Below, piece by piece: positions 32,355 through 44,090 of a DNA stretch of 64,000 nucleotides. Made by a program: the position numbers and the translations under genes. This DNA comes from Sorex araneus (Eukaryota > Chordata > Mammalia > Eulipotyphla > Soricidae), in assembly GCF_027595985.1 (NCBI RefSeq), contig NC_073306.1:159980197-160044196 (forward strand), read 5' to 3'. Every line of letters starts with the position of its first letter. Position 1 is the first letter of the stretch. The notes under the pieces are model-generated. The model had not been told where the DNA came from, made no database searches, and saw only the letters and a list, made by a program, of their open reading frames with translations.

Positions 32355-33295
32355 TGTCGGGATTGGTGGAAGCTGCCCGGTAATACTGATGCGTGGGCCG
32401 CCGCTGGCCTGGTAGGCAGGCCAGCATCAAGAGGCCCAGACCCCTCTCCTCTCAGCTCGTTATCCAAGAGCCTTGTGAGACAGGGCAATGAGGCTGGCGG
32501 TGGTGTGTTTTCTGGTCTTCCCAACTCAGACCAGATCCTTCGTCCTGGCTTCCCAACACAGCAGAAGTTGGAGGCAGTGGGCTCCAAAGGCAGGCTGATT
32601 CGACCAGGACTTGGAATGGCTTGGGATGTGACTCTGCTTCGTCCCTGGGTTCGATTCCAGCATCACCCAAAATGGAAAACTGCTGGAAGTTGGATGGGAG
32701 GAAGTGGTGTTCGGTGTCCTTTAGAAAATTATACCCTCCACTGAGACTTGAATCTATCCCATCATGAGTGAACCAAAGCAACTCCTAATGTCCTTGACAT
32801 CCCAGAGGAGAGGGAGAGTCGCCTCCTAGCAGTGGCTTAACACGCCGGTGCCTCCGGATCCAGCTTCCCTTCCACCCTGACTCTGAGGTGGTGAGTCAGC
32901 CTGCACCTCAGCCAGAAACCCATCCCCGGTAGTTATTTTTGCCACTCGCAGGGACTAACTTCTTATTTTAAAATCCTTCCTTGAACCCAAGTGACAACTG
33001 GGGAGAAAGGCGAGCGCCTGATGACTTTGCTCCACCAACTGGTTCCACTGGTTTGAAATATTAACTTGAACTTGAGCTGTGCAGGTCAGTGCTGAACGAA
33101 TGAGCAAACGGAGTCCTTAAATATCCCGCTCTCAACCGTGTCTGCCTCTCCCCGCAATTAAGAGCAGTGCAAACCAGGCTCTCCCAGCAGGAGCACAGGA
33201 TGGGGAGGAACGAAATGCCAGATGCCCAGTCTTGGCTTCTGCTGCCCGGATTAGAGGTTCACCCAGGGCCATGCAGGAAGCAGAGGCTTATTTAT
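32354..33295. other. Unassigned intergenic DNA
   Basis: No recognised repeat or exon between SOD3 and the next SINE pair. Confidence 0.3.
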
Positions 33296-33299
33296 TTAT

Positions 33300-33693
33300 T
33301 TGAAGGTTTTTTGTTTTGTTTTGTTTTGTTTCTTTTTAACCACATCCAGCTGTGCTCAGCGACTACTCTGGGCTCTGTGCTCAGGACTCACTCCTGGTGG
33401 AACTCAGGAAACAATACATGATGCTGTCAGGTTGAACCTGGTCAGCTGCATGCATGGGAAGTGCCCTACCCATTAGACTATCTTCCAGAAGTGGTAGAGG
33501 ATTTTTATTTAAACTAATTAATTTATTTTTCATGTGGGGACCACACCCACCAATGCTTAGTGGTGACTCCTGCTCCGCCCTTAGGGATCACTCCTGGTAG
33601 TGTTGGGGGAGCATATGGGATGCCAGGGATCAAACCCAGGTGGGCCATGCGTAAGCCAAGTGCTCTACCCACTGTACTGTCTCTGCAGGCCCT
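33300..33693 (-). mobile_element. Two older SOR-related SINEs, antisense
   Basis: 33300-33490 has a (TTTTG)n A-tail reverse, ACTCCTGGTGGAACTCAGG and CTACCCATTAGACTATCTTCC. 33500-33693 has GGGGACCACACCCACCAATG, GGGATCAAACCCAGGTGGGC and CTACCCACTGTACTGTCTC. Confidence 0.85.
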
Positions 33694-35425
33694 CGGGGCT
33701 TAATTTTAAGAAGCCTAGTTCTCTTTCTTCTCTTTCATCTTTCCCCCCAGGAGTCTTGGGGATGGAGAAAGGGAGAGTTCTCCCTGGAGGTATTCAGGGG
33801 ACTCGGTGATGACTCCCAGAAATTCAGTCAGTCTGGCCCTATAGTTGATCGTGAGGACATGAGGATGTAGCGCTGTGGTGTTGGGGACCACCAGAGCCAC
33901 CCCTGCAGTGATGAAGGAGAGCCCCTAAGACTGCATCCGGTGGTACTGGGAGTGGGGGGGCATGGGGATGCCACTGACAGAACTGTGTCCAGGGACCCTA
34001 AGCCCTGTCCTACCCCTGAACAGGTGCTATCACAGCATATCACAGAATGGGTGCCTTATTAGTGACACAAGTTACTCACCGCTCTGGAGGCTGAACTTGG
34101 GGGTCCCCACCCTGCCTGTTTGCCATGACCTCACATGATGGAAAGCTACATGTCATTCCTGAGGCTCCCCAAACCTCACTTCCTCAGGTCACTTTTGGCA
34201 GTTAGGATTTCAATAAATGGGATTTCAATAAATGGGGTGGGAGTAGACAGAGACCACAGCACCTTCTGTTCTTAGCATCTCTCTACTCTCCTTCACCCCT
34301 GAATTAAAGGGATGCTCCCAGAAACTGTGTTCTTTTCCTTCTCCATTCATTTGTCATAATGGAATGAATTTTTATTCTGTGGTATCCAGGACCAGACACC
34401 CAGCGAGGAAACTCCAGAGCAGCGTTTTTCAACCCTCTTGCACCTGCCAACTGTCCCCTGTCCTGCACACAGGTCCACAGACTGGCAGCTCTAACCTGTG
34501 GTCTACGGGGGTTTGCGGCTTGTGTGGTCTGGAAGGCTGAGGAACATTGCTGTAAAGAGGCTCTTGGCCCTTCTGGTCACCGGAAGGGCTAGAACTGTCC
34601 TAGCTCCGTGGGAAAGGCGGGAACTCTGGCTCTACCACATTTGGAAGCCATGTGATCAGAGCAAGTCACTTCCTTCCCCTATCTGGGTTTGACTCATCTC
34701 ATCTGTCCAATAAGATGCTCACCTGGGATGGTTGGAACACTGCATCGTGTTCATCGTGAGCACTGCACAGAGCCTCCGAGCTCTTATGTCAACTCAATAA
34801 CCAGGGCCAAAGCTGGAAAAACAGTGATGGATTGCTCTGGCCTCCTTTGTCAGAGAGTGAGGATGACACTCAGAGAAGGCTTCCGTTCAAGGAAGGGCTG
34901 CTGCCGCGGGTTTGTTCCTGTTTCTGCATCCATTGAGACTGGATATGTTTGCAGAGAAGCCAGTGCTTGGAGCTTGGGGGAAGGTATCTAAAGTGAGGGA
35001 TTGTGGGTAGACAGACATCTGGCTCTTGGCACACAACCTCCCATGTGCTACCAAGTCCGCCCATAAGACCCCACTTGGCCCCGGAGTCTATTTTTACGCC
35101 CCTCATCTTATAGATCTATTTTGTTACTCTCCTTATATTTGCTGTTTTGACTTCCCAGCCAGCTTGCTAATCAGTTTGCCTATTTGACTCACAGGGTTTG
35201 CATTTGTCACTGAGACTTAAACACACACTTGTTTTGATTTCCTTTTGTAAAATTAGAAGTGTTTGATATAATGACTCTACCTAGACACAGCTGGTAAAGT
35301 GAGAATAATGCTCAATTTTGCACAGTTTAAACACAATGTAGACAATAATTAGAAATGCTATCTTTAGATGTTTAGGATAAGCTTTTTCTCGGAATTGCAG
35401 TGAATTTTTTCCAAGCGAAGCTTTT

Positions 35426-35427
<2 letters not shown>
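33694..35427. other. Unassigned intergenic DNA
   Basis: No gene recognised. An 18-bp tandem copy of GGATTTCAATAAATGG occurs at about 34205-34240. Confidence 0.3.

Positions 35428-35470
<43 letters not shown>
35428..35470 (+). repeat. (GT)n microsatellite
   Basis: About 21 perfect GT units. Confidence 0.97.
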
Positions 35471-35471
<1 letters not shown>

Positions 35472-36298
35472 ACATACTAAACATGTAAGAAAATAGAGCA
35501 TATTAATGAAGGTTCGGGTCAACTTGAAAGGCTTCAGGAAATAAACCAACTGATTTTGGATCTGGCTTTTTGGGGATGGAATATATAAAATCTTTACATG
35601 CTTCATATTTTTCATGACTACTGTATGATCTAATACTTGGAGGTGACAGATTGCACTGATAAGTTGCTACAATATTCTAGAAGCAATGCTTAGCCTATCC
35701 TTGGCCCGCAGTGAGGGTGGAGAAGAGGGAGGGCAAATGACGCAAGTAATAAAGATAATTAATCATCCCTATCAGGAAAATTACCGCATTTTTATTTCAG
35801 GTAACAAAAAAGATATAGTTACAGGATGACTATAGATTGCAGTAAAGCTAGGTTTGCAAATGAATACAAGTCACTTCCCCCCCTTTCTATTAACTACAAA
35901 ATAGCAGCTGGTGTACTTTTTATTTTTAAAGACAATTGTTTCCATTTATGAGACTATCATCATTGACCTCAGGTAAGCTCCCCAAAATATATTCCTGGGC
36001 TCACATAGATTCCTGAAACTCATACTTGCCAGGATTTGCCGATTTCCCTATGGAGTCTGTGCATCTATAGTTCTGCTTTTATTTTGATGTTTTTGTGTAT
36101 GTGCAGTGCCAGGGAAGGCACCCAGGATCTCACACATGCAAGACAGCTGCTCTACTACCAAGTTCCATCCTCTTCCCCTACAGCCTGCAATATATTCAAT
36201 TGGGATACACTGAAGCTGGCATGGACCACTGGTGGCTCACATGTGAGTGTGGTTTAATAAGCACAAATGGCAGCACTGGCATCAATGGTTCATTTCCA
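35471..36298. other. Repeat-poor AT-rich DNA, possible enhancer
   Basis: No gene recognised. 35700-35830 carries dense regulatory-looking motifs (ATGACGCAAG, AGATAATTAATCATCC, GGAAAATTACCGC). About 36100-36180 may be an old minus-strand SINE scrap (CACCCAGGATCTCACACATG). Confidence 0.3.
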
Positions 36299-36299
36299 T

Positions 36300-36443
36300 T
36301 CTTCGGGTTTTGGGGCTACACCCAGTGGTGCCTAGGGCTTACTCCTGGCAAGGTTCTGTGGGTCAGATGGAGTGCCAAGATTGAACCCAGGTTGGCCACG
36401 TGCAAGGCAGTCATTCTACCTGCTGTGCTGTTGCTCTGATCCC
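36300..36443 (-). mobile_element. SOR-related SINE
   Basis: GGGGCTACACCCAGTGGTGC, GATTGAACCCAGGTTGGCCA and CTACCTGCTGTGCTGTTGCT are the reverse of a short SINE. Confidence 0.85.
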
Positions 36444-37045
36444 TTGCATCATTTTTAATTACTTTCATGCCATAGAAGCATGTTTGGCTTGGCTTTCATG
36501 AGCACCCACTTATGGAAAGAAGGATCCTTTGTTAAAATTTATTTTTCATTTCTAATTTGGTGGACTCCATTGCATTTCTGATGCTCAAATTTTTCTTTTC
36601 AGAAACATAACTGTGGGAAAAGAGAATATATTAAAGTAGAGAATTGAGGGGGATCCTTTGTCTTTTTGACATCTCCTCGGAGCAGTGTTTAGGAATCCTC
36701 AATATTATTGAGAAGGAAGATTGTTCCAAAGGGAAGCTCCAGAATGAAGAGAGAGGGCAGCAGAAGGTACTCAAATAGAAGCCCTTTGCGAAGACAAGTA
36801 GAGTACCATGCCACCCATAGGGCTGCAGGGAAGGATGGGGCCAGGAAAGAACCCCAGGATTTTTTTTTGGAGGGTGGGGAATTGGGGCAGGAGACAGAAA
36901 CGAGAGGGCCAGAAGCATGCAGTCTTTTTAAAGAGATGGTAGAAAGAACTACAGGTGAGTAGTTCACTGGCCTGAAATCCTTAAGGAGGTGATGTTACAT
37001 GGGCTCAATTGCTCCAGTCAGATCCCAGGTCAAAATCTGCTGTCC
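36444..37045. other. Unassigned intergenic DNA
   Basis: No recognised repeat or exon. Confidence 0.3.
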
Positions 37046-37047
37046 AG

Positions 37048-37218
37048 TGGCTGGAGAGAGAGAGTATAGCAGGTAAGGTGCTTTTCTTGCATGCAGTTGG
37101 GCCTGGGCTCAATCCTCGGCATCCCATATGGTCCTTGAGCATGGCCAGGAGTGATTCCCAAGTGCAGAGCCAGGAGTAACTGCTGAATGTGGCCTCAGGC
37201 CCCCTCTCCATCCCCCCA
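37048..37218 (+). mobile_element. SOR-related SINE
   Basis: TGGCTGGAGAGAGAGAGTAT, CATCCCATATGGTCCTTGAG and AAGTGCAGAGCCAGGAGTAA. Confidence 0.85.
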
Positions 37219-37853
37219 AATTCTTTCCGACAGGTAAGTCACTGATAGCAGAGCACTTTCCTGAGAATATCTCCTCACAGAGGTGGGGTGGTAGGATGCT
37301 GATGTAGAAGGTCACAGGAGAGGAACAATGCGGGCAACACTCATTTAGCTTGCTGAGTTTGCCAGTGGGGAAGAGGAGCCTGCAGGGATTGCACTGAATG
37401 CCGTCAGGAGCCTCTGAGCTCCGGCTCCAGAAGCTTCCTGGGCGTCTGCGCCAGGGGATGCGGAGAGGGTGGGGGAAGGCAGAGAAGACAAGGTGAGAGA
37501 AGGAGTTAGGGATGAGAAATGTCTGGTTGACAAAAACCAATCTATTTCCCCAGGCCTTAATTAAAAGAAAGACAAACACTCATATGTAAAGGCGCACACC
37601 TAAAGGCTCCAGGTACCGAGCACTCACCAGAAATGCAGCGTGTGCAAACAAGCTTTCATTAAGAGACCTGTCAGCTCGGTTTCAATTATCCAGACTCTTC
37701 TGCATTCTGCTGGCGACCGAGAGGGAGAAATAATGGCAGGATGGCCACACACGAGGAGGGAAGCAAAGGTGGGAAGTTCCCAGCTGCAGAATGGGACTGA
37801 TTGAGACTGGACCCAGGGAGAAGAGATGAGGTAGCATTTTTCTTTTCTTTTTC
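37219..37853. other. Unassigned intergenic DNA
   Basis: No recognised repeat or exon. Confidence 0.3.
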
Positions 37854-37854
37854 T

Positions 37855-38028
37855 TCCTTTTTTCGGTTTTGATTTATTTATTTTTCTCAAGGCTTCCTCT
37901 TAGCCCTGCACTTAGGAATCACTTCTGGTGGTGCTCAGAGGACTCCAGGGGACGCTGGGGATCAAACCCAGGTGAGCCATATGCAAGGCAAGCACCCTAC
38001 CTGCTGAACTATGTCTCCAGCACCAAGA
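37855..38028 (-). mobile_element. SOR-related SINE
   Basis: GGAATCACTTCTGGTGGTGC, GGGGATCAAACCCAGGTGAG and CTACCTGCTGAACTATGTCT, with a T-rich left end. Confidence 0.85.
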
Positions 38029-38577
38029 TACCGTTTTTTCTTAACAAAGATCACCTCCGTCCCTTGCCTCAACTCAGATCTCTGCAGTGACTTAATATTT
38101 TAGAGCTTTAAAGGAAAGAAAGAAAACTTTAACAGATGGGTGGGGTTCCCCTGTCCCCTGTCACAGTCTCCAACCCTCCTCAGGACATAGGTTAGTCTAG
38201 GAGCCTATCCAAGATCCCTGTCCTTCAGCCGACATGCTGTGAACTGGGGCTGGTTGGCAGAAAAATCCTGGTGGCCCACCAAGAATATATCTACAGTCAC
38301 ATAGCAGCTACACGGGTGATTTGAAAGCACTGAGCTGTGGTCCACTGCTGGCCCTTGGCTATGGAAGGGCTGAAAAACCCCAGGTCTAGCATTGTGGCTA
38401 TTAACTCCCAGTGCATCCTGGTGGCAACATGAGGAGGTGCAAAACAGTTGAAAACTACTATGGTAGGTCTGCGTCCACCATCAGAGGGTGACTGTGATGA
38501 ACCTAAACCCATTTGCCAAGCCAGGGATGGGTTGGATGTAGGCATGTGATGTGATCACACAGACACAGGAAATAGAT
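38029..38577. other. Unassigned intergenic DNA
   Basis: No recognised repeat or exon. Confidence 0.3.
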
Positions 38578-38593
38578 AAGAACTGTGTGTCCT

Positions 38594-39891
38594 CGCAACT
38601 GACCAACCAAGTGGAAAGAGAGATAAACAAATGGGACTATATTAAACTAAGAAGCTTCTGCACCGCAAAAGATACAGTGACCAAAATACAAAGACAATCT
38701 ACAGAATGGGAAAGAATATTCACCCAATACCCATCAGATAAGGGGTTGATATCAAGGATATACAATGCACTGGTTGGAATCTACAAGAAAACTTCCAACC
38801 CCAACAAAAAATGGGGGATGGAAATGAAAAGAAACTTTCTCAAGGAAGAAATACGAATGGCAAAAAGGCACATGAAAAAGTGCTTCTCATCACTAATCAT
38901 CAGAGAGATGCAGATCAAAACAACTATGAGATACCACCTCACACCATAGAGGATGGCACACATCCAAAAGAACAAAAGCAACCGCTGTTGGAGAGGATGT
39001 GGGGAGAAAGGGACCCTTCTATACTGCTGGTGGGAATGCCGACCGACTGGTTCAGCCCTTTTGGAAAACAATATGGTCACTCCTCAAAAAATTAGAAATT
39101 GAGCTTCCATTTGATCCAGCAATACTGCTTCTGGGAATATTTCCCAGAGAAACAAAAAAGTATAGTTGAAATGACATCTGCACTTATATGTTCATCGCTG
39201 CACTGTTTACAATAGCCAGAATCTGGGAAAAACCCAAGTGCCCGAGAACAGATGACTGGTTAAAGAAACTTTGGTATATCTATACAATGGAATACTATGC
39301 CGCTGTTAGAAAAGATGAAGTCATGAACTTTGCATATAAGTGGATCAACATGGAAAGTATCATGCTAAGTGAAATGAGCCAGAAAGAGAGGGACAGACAT
39401 AGAAAGATTGCACTCATCTGTGGAATATAAAATAACAGAGTAGGAGACTAACACCCAAGAATAGTAGTATATAATACAAGGAGGTTGGCTCCATGGCTTG
39501 GAAGCTGGCCTCACATGCTGGGGGAAAGGCAGCCCGGATAGAGAAGGGAACAGCAAGTAAAATGTGGTTGGGGATCCTGCGCGAGAAGAGAGATGCATGC
39601 TGAAACTAGAGACTGAACACGATGGCCACTCAATACCCCTATCACAAACCACAACACCCAAAAGGAGAGAGAACAAAATGGAATACCCTGCCACAGAGGC
39701 GGGGTGGGGTGGAGGGGATGTGATTGGAGTGTGGGAGGGATACTGGGTTCATTGGTGGTAGAGAATGGACACTGGTGGAGGGATGGGTTCTCGAACATTG
39801 TATGAGGGAAATACAAGCACGAAGATGGGTAAATTTGTAACTGTACCCTCACAGTGACTCACTTATTAAAAAACAAAATAATAATAATAAA
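38594..39891 (+). mobile_element. 5'-truncated L1 with intact target-site duplication
   Basis: A 1.3-kb L1 copy: the ORF2 C-terminal part (peptide landmarks [36 protein letters not shown], all recognisable L1 ORF2 motifs), a 3' UTR with the G-rich tract at 39700-39720, and an A-rich tail. The 16-bp sequence AAGAACTGTGTGTCCT flanks it at 38578-38593 and 39892-39907, exactly repeated. The ORF2 portion is spread over more than one frame, so the copy is dead although fairly young. Confidence 0.95.
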
Positions 39892-39907
39892 AAGAACTGT
39901 GTGTCCT

Positions 39908-40299
39908 GCTCTTGAAACACACACACACATCCCACAGTGAGAGAAACTTCCTCTGCTTTTGGACACAATGTGAGGACAGGTGATGCCTGGAGCTGCTGCA
40001 GCCATTTTATCAGCATGAGTATAGCTGATGAGTACAGCTGACTATAGAGAAGCTACAACCAGTCAAAAGAAGCCCAGAAACAGAGCTCATCCCTGCTAAT
40101 TTTCTTGAATGAACCAACCCTGGAATTGTCAAATTTCTGAAGTTCTTTTGATGCGGCACCATTGTTTTCCCTATGTTTAAGTGTCTGGAAGTCTGAATGA
40201 GAGCAGAGAGGAGAGTCACTGGTGCAGGGCTACCTGGTGGAGGAGGCTCAAGGATGCTGCATGCGTTCGCAGTGATGCTGAAACTGACAAAAGACAATC
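39908..40299. other. Unassigned DNA beyond the CCDC149 3' end
   Basis: No recognised repeat. It lies just downstream of the predicted CCDC149 polyadenylation site. Confidence 0.3.
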
Positions 40300-42438
40300 A
40301 CAAGTCCTTGTTCAAATTCTCTTTAATGTCTGCGTGACAATACCAGGCTGGGTCACTGGACTGAGTCAGTGTCCCACACAGGCTGGGGGCCAGTGTCGAG
40401 TCCACACAGGTCATTGCACTGATTCCATCTAATACCACAAGCCTCCCAGCACCCTCTCCTTTAGCTGACTGCACACGGAATTTGGGTGACAGCTCCCTAG
40501 GACCCCCCACCCCTGAGCCCCGGGCCAGACTCCCTGGGGCTCTCAGCCACCTTCCTGCTGCCCGTGATGGAATGTGCTGCAGTTTAGCCGAAGCCCAAAG
40601 TGATGAATGGGCCCTAAAGATGTGCACCTGGTCGACTGTGTGTCAAACCCAGAGCTTCTGCAGGGAGAGATTTTTCTTTTTATTATGATTGTATTAAATC
40701 TGGCTGTGTTTTCCTGTGGTGGCGGCCTATGCAATGGGGCTGAACATTTGCAGACAGTTAAGTTCTCACGTGCAGCAGGAAATTTATTTCTGGGGCTGGT
40801 GGCCAGCGAAGGCCTGCAGCTGTGGAAGTGGGGGGAGGGGGGTGCGAGTGCTGGGGGAGGGAGAGGCTGGAATGACTGAGAGCTGGGCAGGGTACTGGAG
40901 TCTGGTGGGCAGGGATGGAGGAAGCGCACAAGCATTTCATAGCCAGCCTCGGTGTGTTCTGACCCGGTGGGGACCCCCATTCATAACGGGGGTGGCCTCT
41001 GGCAAGGGAGAGGAAGCAGCTGGGGGTGCACGAGGGTGTGCATCTGGCAAAGGAATTCCTGGGGCGCAGGTGGCCTTCCTCCAAAGCAAGACAGCAGAAG
41101 GCCTGCCGGAGCTCTATCGGGCCGGTGGCCCGGGTTCGAGGAGAACCCGGTGGAGAGGTGTCGGGTTGTTCACACAGCTGTGCAGGGCACCCAGGGCTGG
41201 GAGAAATGTGTGCTGGCAGGATGGAGTTTCTGATCCGCCCACCCCCAGCATGGCTCTTTACTTCCTGTAGACATCTCCAGATGTCCAGGCAGCGGCCTGG
41301 ACCCCAGGAGTGGTCTGGGAATTTGGGGGGCTCGTGCTTTTGGGGTACAGCTCAAAGACAACTCTATGGCTGGATGGCCACCAGATGCCACCTAGAAAAG
41401 CTCATCTTGCCCCAAGGCCAGGCTGGCTGCCCCTCTCCCGGGACCCAGATGTACTGCCCCCCTCGGCTCTCCTCTCTGCACCCCAGGCCGCCAAGCTCTG
41501 AGTTTGGATTCTGAAACCCCATTAGCCGGAAGTACAGAGCCAGAGTTTGGGCGCGAAGGTTGGGATGGGGTTTCAGAAGGTCGTGGGAAACTGAGTCAGC
41601 CACAAGCAACCCCAAGGTGTCACCTTGCGATGCTCTGAGCAGCTCGGGGGGAAACCAAGTGGTGCCCCCCCAAGACCAAACTCTCATCTCAGAAACAAAC
41701 AAAATAATCGGACGTCACTCCCCTCCACCCGCGTCTGGGATCATGAGATCCGTTCATCCTCCAGAAGGACGGGCCGCAAGACTCTTGGAGTCCTGGCTCT
41801 ACAGGGGGCTGTGGAGGTTGGGCCTGAAACCCCGGGTTAGAAGCTGGCCCCAGCCTCTCTCTGCCTGCCAGCGCGACAGGGCAGCAGGATGGGACGCCGC
41901 CCACGGGCAGTCCCGGGGGCTCTGACATAATGAAGGGGTGCAGTGGGCAGGGGTCGACGATAAAGCATGACAAAGCCGGGACCCCAGACTGAAAACCCCA
42001 TCCAATTCAAGCTCGGCCCGTAATTTCCCTCGACAAACATTCCACGCCCATAGGAAAACATCTGATCTAGAATAAAACAAATGCTGACAGGGTAGGGGGC
42101 GTAGGCCGAAACTCGGCCATCTGGCGCCAGATTCCATGTGGGTCCCGTTCACAGCCGCGTCTTTGCCAGAAAGGCCCGGAGAAGCCCTGGGACCTGTGTC
42201 TCCTCACCCCAACGCTGCTGCCTTCGTCGCGCCAGTCACAGTTGGCAACGGTGGCGGTGTGGGAGCAGAAGGCGATGTTGGTGAGCTGTTCTGAGCTAAA
42301 GTCTCCAGTTATGGGAGCCGCTGGTCATGTCATCGGGCCTGATCTCGCTTCTCCCGCCCCAACCCCTCCATCTTCCAGGGTCTCCTCCCACGGGCTGAGG
42401 GTACAGCCCACTGGCGGTTGACTGAACTCCAAGGGGTC
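40300..42438 (-). terminator. CCDC149: CCDC149 3' UTR and candidate polyadenylation sites
   Basis: About 2.1 kb of repeat-free, GC-rich sequence after the CCDC149 stop codon. On the minus strand, ATTAAA at about 40322-40327 is followed by a GT-rich stretch (TTGTGATTGTCTTTTGTC), a good distal polyadenylation site. AATAAA also occurs at about 40680 and 40788 and could give shorter forms. The UTR end is inferred. The first 111 nt (42328-42438) stay open in the coding frame after the stop. Confidence 0.65.
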
Positions 42439-42770
42439 TTACCCTGACTCAGGGAGCTCCGCCTTGGATGCCAGGCCCTGGGCTGGCAACCCCACTGCCT
42501 TCCCTGCACCTTCCAGTGGGCTCTCACTCCTGACATCTTCTGGGTCTGCCTCTGTCTGGTCCTCGGCCAGTTGCACGACTTCCCTTGCCGACATGTTGGC
42601 TGCTTCTACCTCGGAAGGCAGCTGGGGCAAGGGTGGGTGAGCAGGCTGGCCTGGGGTCCCGCGCTTCTGGTTTCCTGAGGAGAGGCCAGCGGCCCTCCCA
42701 GTGTCCTCCAACACCGCCAACGCCTCTGAGACAGGTCGGTTTTCATCTCCTTCTTGGCTCAGAAGCTCCC
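42439..42770 (-). CDS. CCDC149: CCDC149 terminal coding exon
   Basis: Last coding exon of coiled-coil domain-containing protein 149, a protein with N-terminal coiled coils and unknown biochemical function. On the minus strand a strong acceptor (CCTCGTCTCTTTTTTTTAG) precedes the exon at 42770. The first 2 nt complete the codon begun by the exon at 59006-59122. The encoded tail, 109 residues after the split codon, includes ELLSQEGDENRP, LPQLPSEVEA and VRSESPLEG, similar to the human C-terminal tail as I recall it (LPQLPSEEE, VRRESPIEG). The frame ends ELPESG then TAA at 42439-42441, yet the frame beyond stays open for 37 more codons. This part is low-complexity, Glu/Pro-rich and lacks coiled coil. 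The gene converges on SOD3, as in human 4p15.2. Confidence 0.92.
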
Positions 42771-43108
42771 CTAAAAAAAAGAGACGAGGATAGCATCACA
42801 GCTGTGGCCGTGGGTCAGCCCCACATGCTCTCTCTCTTCCCCTCAGCCACCACCGGGGGCCTTGGGTAGGAAATCCCCCAAAGGCCAAGCCAGCGCCCAC
42901 ATCTTAAGGGCAGGCGGCCGCTCAGAGCATACATCCTTTCCCTTCCTGGGCCATCTCTTCCCAGGATTGAAGGGGTGTATCCTGCCTTCACAATGCACCA
43001 GGCAGCACTCATGATCCTTCTTTCTGGATGCCATCTGACAGCCCATTCCCGTCTCTCGTGGTGGTGCTGTGTACCCACAAAATAATTACTGACTCATCTG
43101 CTTAGAGG
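42771..43108. other. CCDC149: CCDC149 intron, left end
   Basis: Intronic sequence just upstream (in transcript direction) of the terminal exon. The intron spans 42771-59005 and contains the repeats listed below. Confidence 0.85.
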
Positions 43109-43109
43109 A

Positions 43110-43258
43110 TGTGGGGGTCATGGGTCATGGCCCTTGCTGCTGAGGAGCTACTCTTGCTTTTGTGCTCACAACCTTCGGTGGTGCCCTGACTTCAAATCGG
43201 GCTCAGTGGGATACAAGACAAGAGGCTTATGCCCTGTACTAACTCTCCGGCCCTCTGA
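43110..43258 (-). mobile_element. Older SOR-related SINE
   Basis: GAGGAGCTACTCTTGCTTTT, CTTCAAATCGGGCTCAG and GTACTAACTCTCCGGCCC resemble a worn antisense SINE. Confidence 0.65.
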
Positions 43259-44075
43259 CATAGGGAGATGGAGGGCAAAGTTCTGTGACTCAGACAAGAC
43301 CTGGGACCCTCCAGCACTGAAAAGAGACCGTGGCTGTCCTCTCAGCAGGAGATGGGGGGAGCTCTTTGGGGGAGAGACTTCATGTTCCCCGTAACCTGCT
43401 CATTCGAGAACCTCATTCGTGGCTTCCTCAATTTCCAAGTCAGACAGAATCTGCAAAGGTAGCGCCAAACCCTCCACCATAATCTAAATGGTGATTCTTA
43501 AGCCCCTTCTCTCCATAGTATAAATTCAACATTTTCAACTGGAGGGGAGTGGGGAATAGGAAAAGGGTTGGGGGGGCATCTGGGGGGAGGGGTTAGCTCC
43601 CCCCTTCCTACTGCATTGCTTTGTGAGCAGAAGAACCCGTGAGGCTTATTTCCCAGACACAGTCCCGAGGGCCCAGATTCTCTGGAGTCCTTTCCAGAAC
43701 TACCCAGGATGGATGATCTGCATGGCCTGGAAGGGCTTTGGGGAGTGAGAATCCAGCACTCAGAGTGGCAACTTCAGCACCGGAAGTCAAGACCTTCTTA
43801 GCTCTCGGGCAAACAGGTGAAATGCATCATGAGCTCCACCAGGCTAACTTCAGCCCGAGCTGAGGTGTCCGGGGCTGAGGGCCCAGTGGGGACACTCCCT
43901 GGCACCCCTGGATTGCTGCAGTGGAGCCCCACACCAATCAGCCTTGCTCAGCTGCGTGCACTCAGCATGGCGCTCAGGACAGGGATGGGAGGAAGCCTAG
44001 GAAGGAAGCCGGCCTGACTGCTGGGATAGAGAAGAGACCACCACGACAAAGGTAGTTGGAGACGATCATTCCGGT
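43259..44075. other. Unassigned intron sequence
   Basis: No recognised repeat or exon. Confidence 0.3.
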
Positions 44076-44090
44076 AAGAACTGTGTGCTG

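Noticed and set aside
38551..39430. Open frames resembling reverse transcriptase C-termini
   Set aside because: They are pieces of a truncated L1 ORF2 in different frames and do not form a host gene.
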